Shown here in pieces: positions 1-9,089 of a stretch of 23,519 nucleotides of DNA. The stretch is from assembly GCF_000485595.1 (NCBI RefSeq), contig NW_014577068.1:511701-535219 (forward strand), given 5' to 3'. The stretch's first letter is position 1; each line of letters starts with the position of its first letter. Source of the stretch: Priapulus caudatus. Taxonomy: Eukaryota > Priapulida > Priapulimorpha > Priapulimorphida > Priapulidae. A program made the translations under genes and the position numbers. A model generated the notes under the pieces. The model was not told where the DNA came from. It made no database searches and worked only from the letters and a program-made list of their open reading frames with translations.

Positions 1-215
1 TCACAATTCTTGTCACCGACACCCCTCCTTCAAGTCTTGTCATCGACACCCCTCCTCAAGTCTTGTCACCGACACCCATCTCTCTCCAGTCTTGTCACCG
101 TCACCCCTTTCTCACAATTATTGTCCCCCCACATCCCGCTCTCCAGTCTTATCCCCGATACCCCTTTCCCACAATTATTGTCACCTACACCCCTCCCTCA
201 TAGGTATTACCACCA
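1..215. repeat. Degenerate minisatellite, about 26-29 bp units
   Basis: About seven units, each beginning with a variant of CTTGTCACCGACACCCCTCC, start near 9, 36, 62, 91, 119, 147 and 175. The later units have CACAATTATTGTC in place of CAAGTCTTGTC. The array is truncated by the left edge, so its full length is unknown. Units are pyrimidine-rich on this strand. Short open frames here give Pro/Ser/Leu-rich peptides with the same periodicity and are by-products of the repeat. Confidence 0.8.
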
Positions 216-1258
216 TCACCCTGACCTTATCTGACGCTGTAGTCATCAATATTCCTTACACGCATCCACCTGTGCATCTCGTGCCGAGGATGATATTGGT
301 CCATGCTAATGAACAGGTGGTGAAAAAACGGGTAGCGTGTCTGACCGAAAACGCAAATGATTAGTAATAGAAGGTCACTGCAGCTTGAGCGTTGACCTGC
401 AAAGCTATCTGCCACCGTAGGCCAGGTAACACTAACAGATCAACAGCGAGTGTTGCTGTGTGATATAAACGGTGATCGAAATCGTCTTCGATGAATAATT
501 GCAGTCCTGAGTATAATGCCGAACGCACGATATCATGTTACTGCAAGCGCATGTGAGACAAGGATTGTCCGAGACCGAGGAACGATAGCAAGGTGGGGGT
601 GGTGGCATTAGGAAATTCGATTAGTGGGCGGGAGAAAAATTATTCCTCGTGATAAATGGGGTGAATGGTACTCGGTGGGAAGGGTGGGGGGGTGAAGCTG
701 CACACAGTGTTGCGAATCAGCTGAAGATGAACTATCGATGGATTTGATGGTGATTTGATAAGTTAACGTCGCGCGTTTATGCCAACAGAAATTGTTCGCG
801 TGACTGCCTATCCTGCACCTGGAAGGCAAAATCGAGTGCATTCACTTGTAGAGTATGAAGGCACATGCACTACGGTGTGCTAATAATGAGGCAAGTTGTT
901 TTGCCACTGCCAGCTCGCGTGTCTATAGACTAGATGCGGCGCGAATCAATATTGTACCCTGAACCACATGCATTAGAATGCCAAGGAATTAAGTCAAGCG
1001 AGAGAAATACCATACCTATGGTATTTGCAGGATGTATTACTTGTTTACTACATTGATACTCTGATTACGTTGATATCCTGTGATGAAGGCAGTGGTTATA
1101 GTGAGTTCAGAAAATGTATATTTCTTCATTTACTCCGAAGTATCTGGATCCGAAGTATCCACGGATGTTGGCAATTCAATGATTTATAAAGCCTTAAATG
1201 CACATGGTAAATTTGTGATATACTACAACAGAAATGTTTGTCAGTGTACATATATATA
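216..1258. other. Non-coding stretch, no gene recognised
   Basis: I see no recognisable protein, RNA gene or repeat. Open frames are short (under 80 codons) and have no family resemblance. There is a G-rich patch around 590-690. The sequence grades into a TA-rich tract (1247-1258) that precedes a transposon end. Confidence 0.5.
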
Positions 1259-1879
1259 CAGGGTTCTCCAAGGGCATATCGTCGAGCCCCGCCATCCTAA
1301 AATGCACCCGCCACGCTAAATATCATAGCCGCCATGCTGGTGTATACACAAGAAGTTCAAACAATTAATACACGTTGGTCTCGATACTATGGATACGGCA
1401 GTCCCAGACACAAGTACAAACAGTCCTCTCCTAACCCTAACATTAACTCCTAAAGCACTGAACCTAAACCGACTCGGCTATCATGTACGCGTGTTATAGT
1501 ACGCAAAAATTAATACTGATTAGTGTATAACCCTTTGCTTTCCAATATTTTGCATCTGAACTGACAATTCAATCGCAACGCAACTGGTGTAGGCTAGCTG
1601 GCAGGAAAGACAATAATGTCACTTTTCATACCTTCAAATGCTGAGTGTTTTCTAGCTCAAATTCAGAAATAAATTTATTTGAATTTTCCGATGCGTTGGC
1701 TCATGGATGCAAAACAAACATTTTCACCCACATGCAGTGCTTCAAATTTACATACAGAGTGTCCCAGATTGCATCTCAGAGCTTCTACATTTCAAAAATT
1801 TTCCAGGGGGTGCATGCCCGATCCCCCTAGCATGAGTAGGCACCAACCACTGCTATAATTTAAAAGCTTGAGAACCCTG
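1259..1879. mobile_element. Non-autonomous DNA transposon with hAT-like ends (element 1)
   Basis: The left end CAGGGTTCTCCAAG (1259-1272) is the inverted complement of the right end GCTTGAGAACCCTG (1866-1879), apart from one missing base. TA-repeat sequence flanks both sides, so an 8-bp target duplication of TATATATA type is possible but cannot be told apart from the microsatellite. The CAGGG start is characteristic of hAT-superfamily termini, so hAT is an inference from the ends alone. The 620-bp interior has no transposase and contains the motif GAGCCCCGCCATCCTAAAATGCACC, also present in the next element. It is probably a long MITE. Confidence 0.6.
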
Positions 1880-1890
1880 ATATATATATA

Positions 1891-2086
1891 CAGGGTTCTC
1901 CAGAGCAGCTTATAGCCTGGCGGCCCCGCTCAGGCTATCGTCGAGCCCCGCATCCTAAAATGCACCGTGTCACTCTCTAACTATCCTAGCCGCCCATGCT
2001 AAAATTAAGGTAAAAAATGCTAAAAATGCTAAAAACTAGGACCGTAAGGAGCCCCGCCATGCATAATGAAAAAGCTTGGAACCCTG
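1891..2086. mobile_element. MITE of the same hAT-like family (element 2)
   Basis: It starts CAGGGTTCTCCAGAGC (1891) and ends AAGCTTGGAACCCTG (2072-2086). It is separated from element 1 only by an 11-bp TA tract. It shares the GAGCCCCGC/CCTAAAATGCACC interior with element 1 but is about 200 bp, so the two are different deletion derivatives. The interior has a short tandem motif, AAAAATGCT, near 2014-2030. The left breakpoint of the 6-kb tandem duplication lies inside this element at 2030/2031. Its right end is therefore repeated at 8153-8210, where the terminus reads GCTTGGAGAACCCTG, a fuller version of the inverted repeat. Confidence 0.6.
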
Positions 2087-2520
2087 CATAATATATAAAT
2101 CGCTCACTGTGTTGGGTACAAACAAAATGTTAGTGAATTTTGTATCGTTGATTAAATCGCATGCACCTAACAATCATGTGACATTCAAATGGCGACACCC
2201 AGTGATCAGATGGTGTGTGGTCAGGGATTATAGAGGCAAACCAACTAACCGATTTGTGAAAACCCAAAAATGCCTTGCAAGTTGCATGCAGTATTTATTT
2301 TCCCACCTTTATTCACACATACTGAGAAAAGCTGCCTTGATAGTAATATCGGTGAAATTTGATATTTTTTATTGGGTGATGTTGTCATAGCAAATCGCCA
2401 TTAAAACAATACATTAATCGGCGTGTGCACTGGAACTAAGAGAAATTTATACAAAAACACATCGTTAAACAAATGCTGCCCATGTTGTTAATGAAGACGA
2501 AATCATATACGCATATTTTT

Positions 2521-2768
2521 AGCTCATCTGACGAAGTCAGATGCAGCTTGTAGAATCGCATGATTGTCCGTGCGTGCGTCGTTGCGTGCGTCCGTCAAAG
2601 AGTTTGGCACAATCTTAACGCGCTCGACGTACGGTCACGATATTCGGCGACATCGGAGGGGGGATCGTGAAAAGGAGCTCAGGATGACAAATTTGGGGTC
2701 AAGGTCAAAGGTCAAGATTGTGTAAACGGAGGAATATTTCCCCCTTAACTAAGGTATAGGAGAAATAC
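2521..2768. mobile_element. Fold-back (MITE/SINE-like) element, copy A
   Basis: The element starts with a hairpin: AGCTCATCTGAC (2521-2532), loop GAA, then GTCAGATG-c-AGCT (2536-2548), a 12-bp stem with one bulged C. A GTGCGTGCGTC-rich stretch follows, then a GGTCAAGGTCAAAGGTCA run near 2698-2716. I recognise this as a kind of short fold-back repeat seen in many marine invertebrate genomes. I cannot assign a family name, and no coding capacity is present. The right boundary is uncertain. I placed it where copies A and B stop being alike. Confidence 0.5.
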
Positions 2769-3249
2769 GAATTGCGGCAATAATTATACGGTGTATAGGT
2801 GATGGGCAGGAAACCCATCACCAGTGCGAAATTGAAGGCACAGGTAAAGAACAGTGGGGGAAAGGTCAGATATCAGACATTTTCTGAGGACATGGCCTAA
2901 CCGACAGAGTGGAAAACTTTTTTGCTCAGCGCTGACCTACCCATTTTAATCACTTATTGAAAGGACCATAGAAATGTGCTTTCCACTGACGTGCGAAGAA
3001 AAGTGTCTGATAACTGCTTTGACCCTCAGAGGAGGGTTAAACATTGATTTGTTGAACTGTTAACCAAAGGACTGAACTGCTTTTGCTATATTAGAGCCCA
3101 TACCTGTGTGGATGCTGAGGCTACATTTGGCAGTTCAATTGCAAAGAACAAAAAGTTTGTTGAACAAGGTTTACACTCCTTAAATCATATTATTTTCTAA
3201 AGCAGTGTATTATTAATAGCAGCCCTGTAATGCTCACGTGGCTACCAGG
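2769..3249. other. Copy A-specific segment with no counterpart in copy B
   Basis: Between the fold-back element and the shared GTGTTACCTCGTGAC, copy A has about 480 bp unrelated to the 154 bp at the same place in copy B. It contains a perfect hairpin GGTGATGGG-caggaaa-CCCATCACC (2798-2822) and an inverted pair TGAACTGC/GCAGTTCA (3073-3080 and about 3130-3137). One forward frame from about 2932 to 3199 is open except for two TGA codons. It encodes a stretch containing HTCVDAEATFGSS that I do not recognise. It may be a decayed insertion or an ancestral sequence lost from copy B. Confidence 0.5.
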
Positions 3250-5300
3250 TGTTACCTCGTGACAGTTGGGTTGAAGCATATACGGTATGATCTCTTCATG
3301 CATATATATGGCCATCCAAGTAACCAATAATTAACTGAGCGTAGGTGATTGCGCCGCATGATATGAGGGGGGCGCGGTTTACATAGTTGAATTATATATA
3401 TTTGCAATGTAGATAACGCCATTCGATGCATCCAATCACGTTGATGTATTGAAACGTCGGTCAAATCTAAAATATGTAAGCGCGAGTAAAAGCGAATGAT
3501 CATTTTTTGTGCAGTTGTCCGAAATGGAGAATTCCCGAACGGTATCGTGTTTGTGGTAGACTGCGGAAGTTTTTCAGTAACAGTGCTTACTGCGCGTGAC
3601 CAGCGACACTGATTGTTCGGGGCACTGACTTTCTGTGGCAGATGCCTATCGATGGGGCGTTCTGAGCAGCGTTTTACGGAACCGTTGCCAGTGCTATGAT
3701 TGGTTTGGCAACAGCCTGTGTAGAATCTATGGCCTGGGTCCTGAGGTAACTCAACGTAGTGAACTGTGTTCACTTGCATTTGTGTGCAGTTTGTAAAAGT
3801 TTACTTTCCAGTCTTCACAAGTCTTCCTGATATCTCACACTCGTACACACTGTACACGGTGCAAAGCTGCTGTAGAGTTGGAGTTTTCAATAAAGTGTGT
3901 TTTTGTGCAGAAATTTTTTAAATTCCCATTCGATGCCAGCTGAATAGCAATTGTGATTGGAATATAGTGTCAAGTCGATCTCGTGAGTGCTGTTCCCCAC
4001 GCATACTGTGGGTGGTCGCAGACGTACTGCAATGTTTAGGATGAATATTTACTTTTGCTCCTCTTCCATGTTGGTTCTTCACAGGCAGGTCGGTCTATTG
4101 TTAGCATTTGTTAGTAAAATCGCTCATACCAAAGTGCAGGTACACATTGCCATTCTCTTTCCACCGGCTGAACTCGTGCGCTGTTGTATAGATTTTGTGT
4201 TATTATCATTTTACCTTTTACAGCAATCTAAAAATGCTTGCAGAATTAATTGTTATTACATGCGTCGTGGGTAATATTTATATAATTGCGCAGCATCCTT
4301 TACTTAACACCAAAACAATGAAACTATTACAACATGGCCCCGGCCCCACAATTTACGTGATCGTAGTTTTTGAACATCAGTTATACTTATACTTATAGCG
4401 TTATAAATAAACGAGCTTCTATACACATGTATTCTTAGTATGCCCCAAATATACCAAAATAAAAACCTAAAATATGCAACGAATACAAATTCGAATTAGC
4501 TCTTTCAATATTATAGCCATGTGATTGTCACATGACTCGTTAGAGTGCCTTATTTACACAGTCGCCCAATAAATTCATTGGCAAATAGCCATAGCCGTTA
4601 CATGGTCAATAGAATTTTAACCCAGCAATTTCGGTTGCTTGTATTCATAACTTTGTTGTGAATGATAACTATATGAAGGTATGGTAGAAGCTGGTGAGTG
4701 AGACACAAAAGGATAGTGGTGAGTGAGAAGATTTTTAGTGAGAAACAAGTCGATGTAGAATTTTCCTCACCTAAAACTTGATTGATATTGGTTTCACAGG
4801 ACACACAATTAGATGCAATTGTGCTCGGATATCGCCAAATACGAATTCCATTTCGCACAATATAAAAAATGTTCCTGTAAGCCTACTGTTCAGTGCTTTG
4901 TTAAATAACTAAAATTATTGAAATAGTTCAATTCTCACTAATTTTCATGCTGGCTTTATTAGTAATAAATCCGCTAATACAAAGAGTAATAGATTTTGCT
5001 ACATATTTGTTGTTGGATATATTGGGGACATTATTTTACTCTATGTTCAACGTCTGCATGTTGTTGATAAGTCTATAGGTTCGTTCCAGTGTTCTAGAGG
5101 TTGTTTCCTCGTATAGCAGATCAATTCTAATTCTTCTAAAGTGCATTTTCTCGTTTTGTACAGTTGCTGTTTTCTTCTCTGGAAAGAAGGTACTGGCATG
5201 ATTTAATCCTCTAGTTAGTCTAGTATCATGGCGGTCAGGTTATCGTAGCACCCTGTTGTATTGAAATTGTACTGGTTGACTCATCGCTCTCGTGCATGCT
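3250..5300. other. AT-rich non-coding part of copy A
   Basis: I find no gene. The longest open frame here, 175 codons on the - strand at 3252-3779, is frameshifted in copy B and has no family signature. AATAAA followed at once by a GTGTGTTTTT stretch (3889-3904) resembles a polyadenylation signal with its GU/U-rich downstream element, and it is kept in copy B at 9728-9742. A short direct repeat GTGAGTGAGA occurs around 4690-4728. The counterpart of this stretch is 9090-11130. Confidence 0.5.
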
Positions 5301-5965
5301 TCCGGCAGCAGTGTATATCGCAGAAAACCTGCGTCGTAAATCTTTCGCCAGATATCGTTGGTTTTGCTGGCGGAGAGAGGCGCGGACGTTTAGTTGTGTT
5401 CTCGCCTTCTCCTTCTCCCTCATCCTTGTATTTTGCACGCGTCTGTTATGAGTCTTCACTGGGGAAAAACCCGCCGCAGCTGCGATCGCCTGACCTTTGT
5501 GTGCGATTCGCGCGCAGCCGCGCAGCTATTTGCGGCAGGCAGCCGACGGCCGGCCGACTTTTCCTTCGTCTGTCGAGGAGCGCAAGACAATCGCCAGGCT
5601 TCTTCCTTCTCACAACGCGCCTCCTCCCATCCTCCGTCTGTCACCTCTCGCGTGTGTGCAGCGGGCTCAGCTATGCGCGCTGTCCGTGTGTCCGCGCCGT
5701 GCTGTGGACGTAAGACCTGTGCCGAAGTTGGGTCTCTCCAACGATAAAGCTCCGAATCTCTCCAAGGTGCTTCGCCGCCTGCTCGGTGCATTAGTCTGTC
5801 AGACGGCGGTGCTCGCAGCACGTGCGCGCGTGCGTGGCGTTTAGAGAGGTTCGTGAGGTTCCCACGCACCTGTTTGTCGTATGATGCAGGGCGCGGACGG
5901 CTCTGGTTCGGCAACCAATCGGACGACGGAGGTCGACGACGGTAAAAAGTCCTGCGCGCGTGTGA
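5300..5965. promoter_or_regulatory. CpG-rich block, candidate promoter/5' exon region (copy A)
   Basis: This stretch is sharply richer in G+C and CpG than the AT-rich DNA before it, with many CGCG, GCGC and CCGCC words between about 5330 and 5965. CpG-rich blocks in animal genomes often mark promoters. A GTGGAC|gtaaga splice-donor-like sequence at 5704-5715 is kept in copy B (11521-11532). Several overlapping frames are open here on both strands, as expected for GC-rich DNA, and none resembles a known protein. Promoter function is inference; no TATA box or initiator was identified. Confidence 0.3.
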
Positions 5966-6870
5966 TTCCGCCGCACACGCGGCAATGCACGCACGCGCGC
6001 GCCTGTGTAAAACAAGAATACGTAGCATGTACGCGCACGCGGCAATGTACGCACGCGCTGGCCTGTGTACAGTTAGTATGTACGCGCACGCGGCAATGTA
6101 CGCACGCGCTGGCCTGTGGTACAGTAGTAGTACAGCGCACGCAGCAATGTACCGCCGCGCCGGCCTGTGTACAGTTAGTATGTACGCGCACGCGGCAATG
6201 CACGCACGCGCCGGCCTGTGTACAGTTGCTAGTACGCGCACCGCGGCAATGTACGCGACGCGCCGGCCTGTGTACAGTTTAGCAATGTACGCGCACGCGC
6301 AATGTAGCACGCGCCGGCCTGTGTACAGTCAGTATGTACACGCCACGCAGCAATGTACGCACCGCGCCGCCTGTGTACAGTTAGCATGTACCCACGCGGC
6401 AATGCACGCACGCGCCGGCCTGTGTACAGTTAGTATGTACGCGCACGCGGCAATGCACGCACGCGCCGGCCTGTGTACAGTTTAGCATGTACACGCACGC
6501 GCAATGTACGCACGCGCCGGCCTGTGTACAGTTAGTATGTACGCGCACGCAGCAATGTACGCACGCGCCGGCCTGTGTACAGTTAGTATGTACGCGCACG
6601 CGGCAATGTACGCACGCGCCGGCCTGTGTACAGTTAGAATATGTACGCCGCACGCGGCAATGTACGCACGCGCCGGCCTGTGTACAGTTAGAATGTACGC
6701 GCACGGCGCAATGTACGCACGCGCCGGCCTGTGTTACAGTTAGTATGTACGCGGCACAGCAGCAATGTTACGCAGCGCGCGCGGCCTGTGTACAGTTAGT
6801 ATGTACGCGCACGCGGCAATGCACGCACGCGCCGGCCTGTGTACAGTTAGTATGTACGCGCACGCAGACG
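5966..6870. repeat. 51-bp GC-rich minisatellite, about 17 units (copy A)
   Basis: The consensus unit runs GCAATGTACGCACGCGCCGG, then CCTGTGTACAGTTAGTATGT, then ACGCGCACGCG. Counting the CCTGTG motif gives about 17 units, mostly 51 bp apart. The two halves of a unit, TGTACGCGCACGCGGCAA and TGTACGCACGCGCCGGCC, resemble each other, which suggests an older, shorter repeat. Because 51 is a multiple of three, frames on both strands stay open and give 17-residue repeats rich in Cys, Ala and Arg. I treat these as repeat artefacts. The runs TGTACGCGCACGCG and TGTACGCACGCGC alternate purine and pyrimidine perfectly. Confidence 0.9.
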
Positions 6871-7424
6871 GCAGCAGCGGCGGCGGTGCGACTATTTCGG
6901 TACGGTGGCGTGAGTATGTTGTTGTACTGTACGGCGAAAAGTTTCAGTCAGCTCAGCAACAGTTCGGTTCCTGCGACAGCTGTCGAGTTATTTTTCGCGT
7001 CAAATGAATGGTGCAGGCTATACTAGTTGTATATATCATCATCAGTGGCTCAGTGTTTTAGCTTTGGCGTTTAGCTGCTATTATGTGTGTGTGCCAGGTC
7101 TTATGATGAGCTTACGTGCTAGCACGCGCAGTTACCCTGTAACGTGCTGGTCATCCTGCTAGAAGAAATGTAACAGTCGCGATGTAGAGTTGTTGTCGCA
7201 CTAGCTTAGACCACGCTCAGTAATATATATACGTACAGTGCACGTACTCGTTGGAGCAGCATACGACTGTACCTGGCATAAAATGTGCGTTCTTGTTACC
7301 ATTGTCCGAATTTGCAACTGGTAAATGCAGGTGAACTCTGGACCAGCATGAGGGACGAGTCGGACGACTCGTGTGGCTCGGGTGTCTGCTTTATGCGTCA
7401 TTGGGATGCATTCCAACCTTTTTG
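6871..7424. other. Non-coding stretch after the minisatellite (copy A)
   Basis: Moderately GC-rich sequence, kept in copy B at 12801-13338. No gene recognised. The short ATG-started frames here differ between the copies. Confidence 0.4.
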
Positions 7425-7490
7425 CTGTGCGTGTGCGTGTGCGTGTGTGTGCGTGTGCGTGCGTGCGTGCGTGTGTGTGTGTGTGTGTGC
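7425..7490. repeat. (GT)n/(GTGC)n microsatellite (copy A)
   Basis: An uninterrupted run of mixed GTGC and GT units follows CTTTTTGCT. It alternates purine and pyrimidine, so it is Z-DNA-prone. It is length-variable compared with its counterpart at 13339-13437. Confidence 0.9.
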
Positions 7491-8152
7491 CTTTCCGGGT
7501 AGGCCGTAGCCACACAGCAGGGATGGAAGCTAAATATATTCCTGCGGGACGTATATACTGCCTGCCCTATATGCGTGCATCGACCATCGATACATCGGTC
7601 TTGGCATCGACTGCACTATTGACTCGCCACCACGAGTTCTCCCCCAGGCAACCCGGTTTTGTTTTGTCTTCATGAGCTGCCTCATTTGCTTGCTGCCCCG
7701 ATTATTATAACTCCGTCCCACATATGCGGCAACCGATGACCTTTTTCGTGCTAGTTACGTGTGGCCTAGGTTCTCTAAGGGGGTCGGAGGGGGGGGATAA
7801 TGCAGGGCAGGGTGGCTGCGAGCAGAAAAAAATGGGAAAATGGGATAACATCGACATGCTTTGTTGTATTGCGAGATGGTCGTTGTGAATGGTGGTTAGC
7901 AGGTGAAGCCATGTGATTGGTGATGTGTTGGTGCGGTGCAGAAGTCTGACGATGATTGTCACGAGGGTACCTTTACAAACAGATTCCATCCACGTTTATC
8001 GCCGCATGGGCTTGGGCTCAATAACGGGAAAATAGTGGCTGTTGGACTTATTTTACTACAATGCGGCGTGGCAAAAAGCTGACATTTTCGGATTGACATT
8101 CTGAGTGGCCAATTTTCCCAGTGATGAACATTGGCCTAGATTTGATGTTGCT
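7491..8152. other. Right end of copy A, no gene recognised
   Basis: Shared with 13438-14099. It holds a G-run (GGGGGTCGGAGGGGGGG, 7778-7797) and ordinary unique sequence. Near 7578-7596, ATCGACCATCGATACATCGG has a short internal repeat that is one unit shorter in copy B. Confidence 0.4.
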
Positions 8153-8672
8153 AAAAACTAGGACCGTAAAGGCAGCCCCGCCATGCTATAATGAAAAAGC
8201 TTGGAGAACCCTGATATATATATAAATCGCTCACGTGTGTTGGGTACAAACAAAATGTTATGTGAATTTTGTATCGTTGATAAATCGGCATGCACCTAAC
8301 AATCATGTGACATTCAAAATGGCGACACCCAGTGATCAGATGGTGTGTGGTCAGGGATTATAGAGCAAACCAACTAACCGATTTGTGGAAAACCCAAAAA
8401 TGCTTGCAAGTTGCATGCAGTATTTATTTTCCCACCTTTATTCACACATACTGAGAAAAGCTGCTTGATAGTAATATCGGTGAAATTTGATATTTTTGCG
8501 TAATATACTGAGTTTATTTTTTATTGTGTGATGTTGTCATAGCAAATCGCCATTAAAACAATACATTAATCGGCGGTGTGCACTGGACTAAGAGAAATTT
8601 ATACAAAAACACATCGTTAAACAAATGCTGCCCATGTTGTTAATGAAGACGAAATCATATACGCGTATTTTT

Positions 8673-8935
8673 AGCTCATCTGACGAAGTCAGATGCAGCT
8701 TGTAGAATCGCATGATTGTCCGTGCGTGCGTGCATGCGTGCGTGCGTCCGTTCATCAACAGTTGGGCACAAATCTTAACCGCTCGACATACGGTCACGAT
8801 ATTCGGGACATCGGGAGGGAGGGGGGGATCGTGAAAAGGACTCAGGATGACAAATTTGGGGGTCAAGGGTCAAAGGTCAAGATGTGTAAACGGAGGGAAT
8901 ATTTCCCCCTTAACTTAAGCTATAGGAGGAAATAC
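8673..8935. mobile_element. Fold-back (MITE/SINE-like) element, copy B
   Basis: Counterpart of the element at 2521-2768, with the same hairpin including the bulged C (8673-8700). It has a longer CGTGCGTGCGTGCATGCG stretch (8719-8750) and the GGTCAAAGGTCAAG run near 8866-8881. The shared bulged C shows that both copies descend from one insertion made before the duplication. Confidence 0.5.
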
Positions 8936-9089
8936 ATAATAACATGATTATTAACCCCTGATAGTAAATAATAACAAGTCGGGTGTAGCAATGTACCTTC
9001 CCAGGTAGTGTGCAGTCGTGTGGGGGTGGAAGCTGTGACTTGTCAATGCTCATTGTTTCCACCATAGCAGAAGATGCTTGACAACCATG
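8936..9089. other. Copy B-specific segment with no counterpart in copy A
   Basis: This is a replacement stretch of about 154 bp at the position of 2769-3249 in copy A. It contains a small palindrome, TAATAA-catga-TTATTA (8938-8954), and a GTGTGGGGGTGG patch near 9018-9030. I see no coding potential. Its start is flush with the end of similarity after the fold-back element, which suggests a rearrangement or an insertion/deletion at that element's boundary. Confidence 0.45.

Larger units (their letters stand above)
2031..8152 (+). repeat. Tandem segmental duplication, copy A (about 6.1 kb)
   Basis: The sequence from AAAAACTAGGACCGTAA at 2031 to GATTTGATGTTGCT at 8152 is repeated in the same order and orientation in 8153-14099. 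The four bases TGCT precede copy A (2027-2030), end copy A (8149-8152) and end copy B (14096-14099), which is microhomology at the junction. Homologous parts line up throughout, with mostly one-base indels. Copy A has extra bases at 7367-7376 and around 7585, and its own segment at 2769-3249. No intact protein-coding gene is conserved between the copies. Confidence 0.9.

Noticed and set aside
10-364. Pro/Ser/Leu-rich frames at the left edge
   Set aside because: They follow the periodicity of the minisatellite and end soon after it.
2526-2560. Hammerhead ribozyme core (CTGACGA)
   Set aside because: CTGACGA matches the first core box by chance within the fold-back hairpin, but there is no GAAA box or third stem in place. 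The GATGAAAC region at 22958-22976 also fails the core.
3252-3779. 175-codon frame on the - strand
   Set aside because: The counterpart in copy B is frameshifted, and no domain or family motif is visible.
5456-6310. 284-codon frame on the - strand through the CpG block and minisatellite
   Set aside because: A GC-rich region opens most frames; the C-terminal part has no family resemblance and the frame is lost in copy B.
5966-6870. CRISPR array
   Set aside because: The repeats are contiguous with no unique spacers, and the genome is eukaryotic.
5985-7026. Long Cys/Ala/Arg-repeat proteins on both strands across the 51-bp array
   Set aside because: The unit length is divisible by three and lacks stops, so all such frames arise automatically. 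The frames are broken in copy B and have no flanking gene structure.
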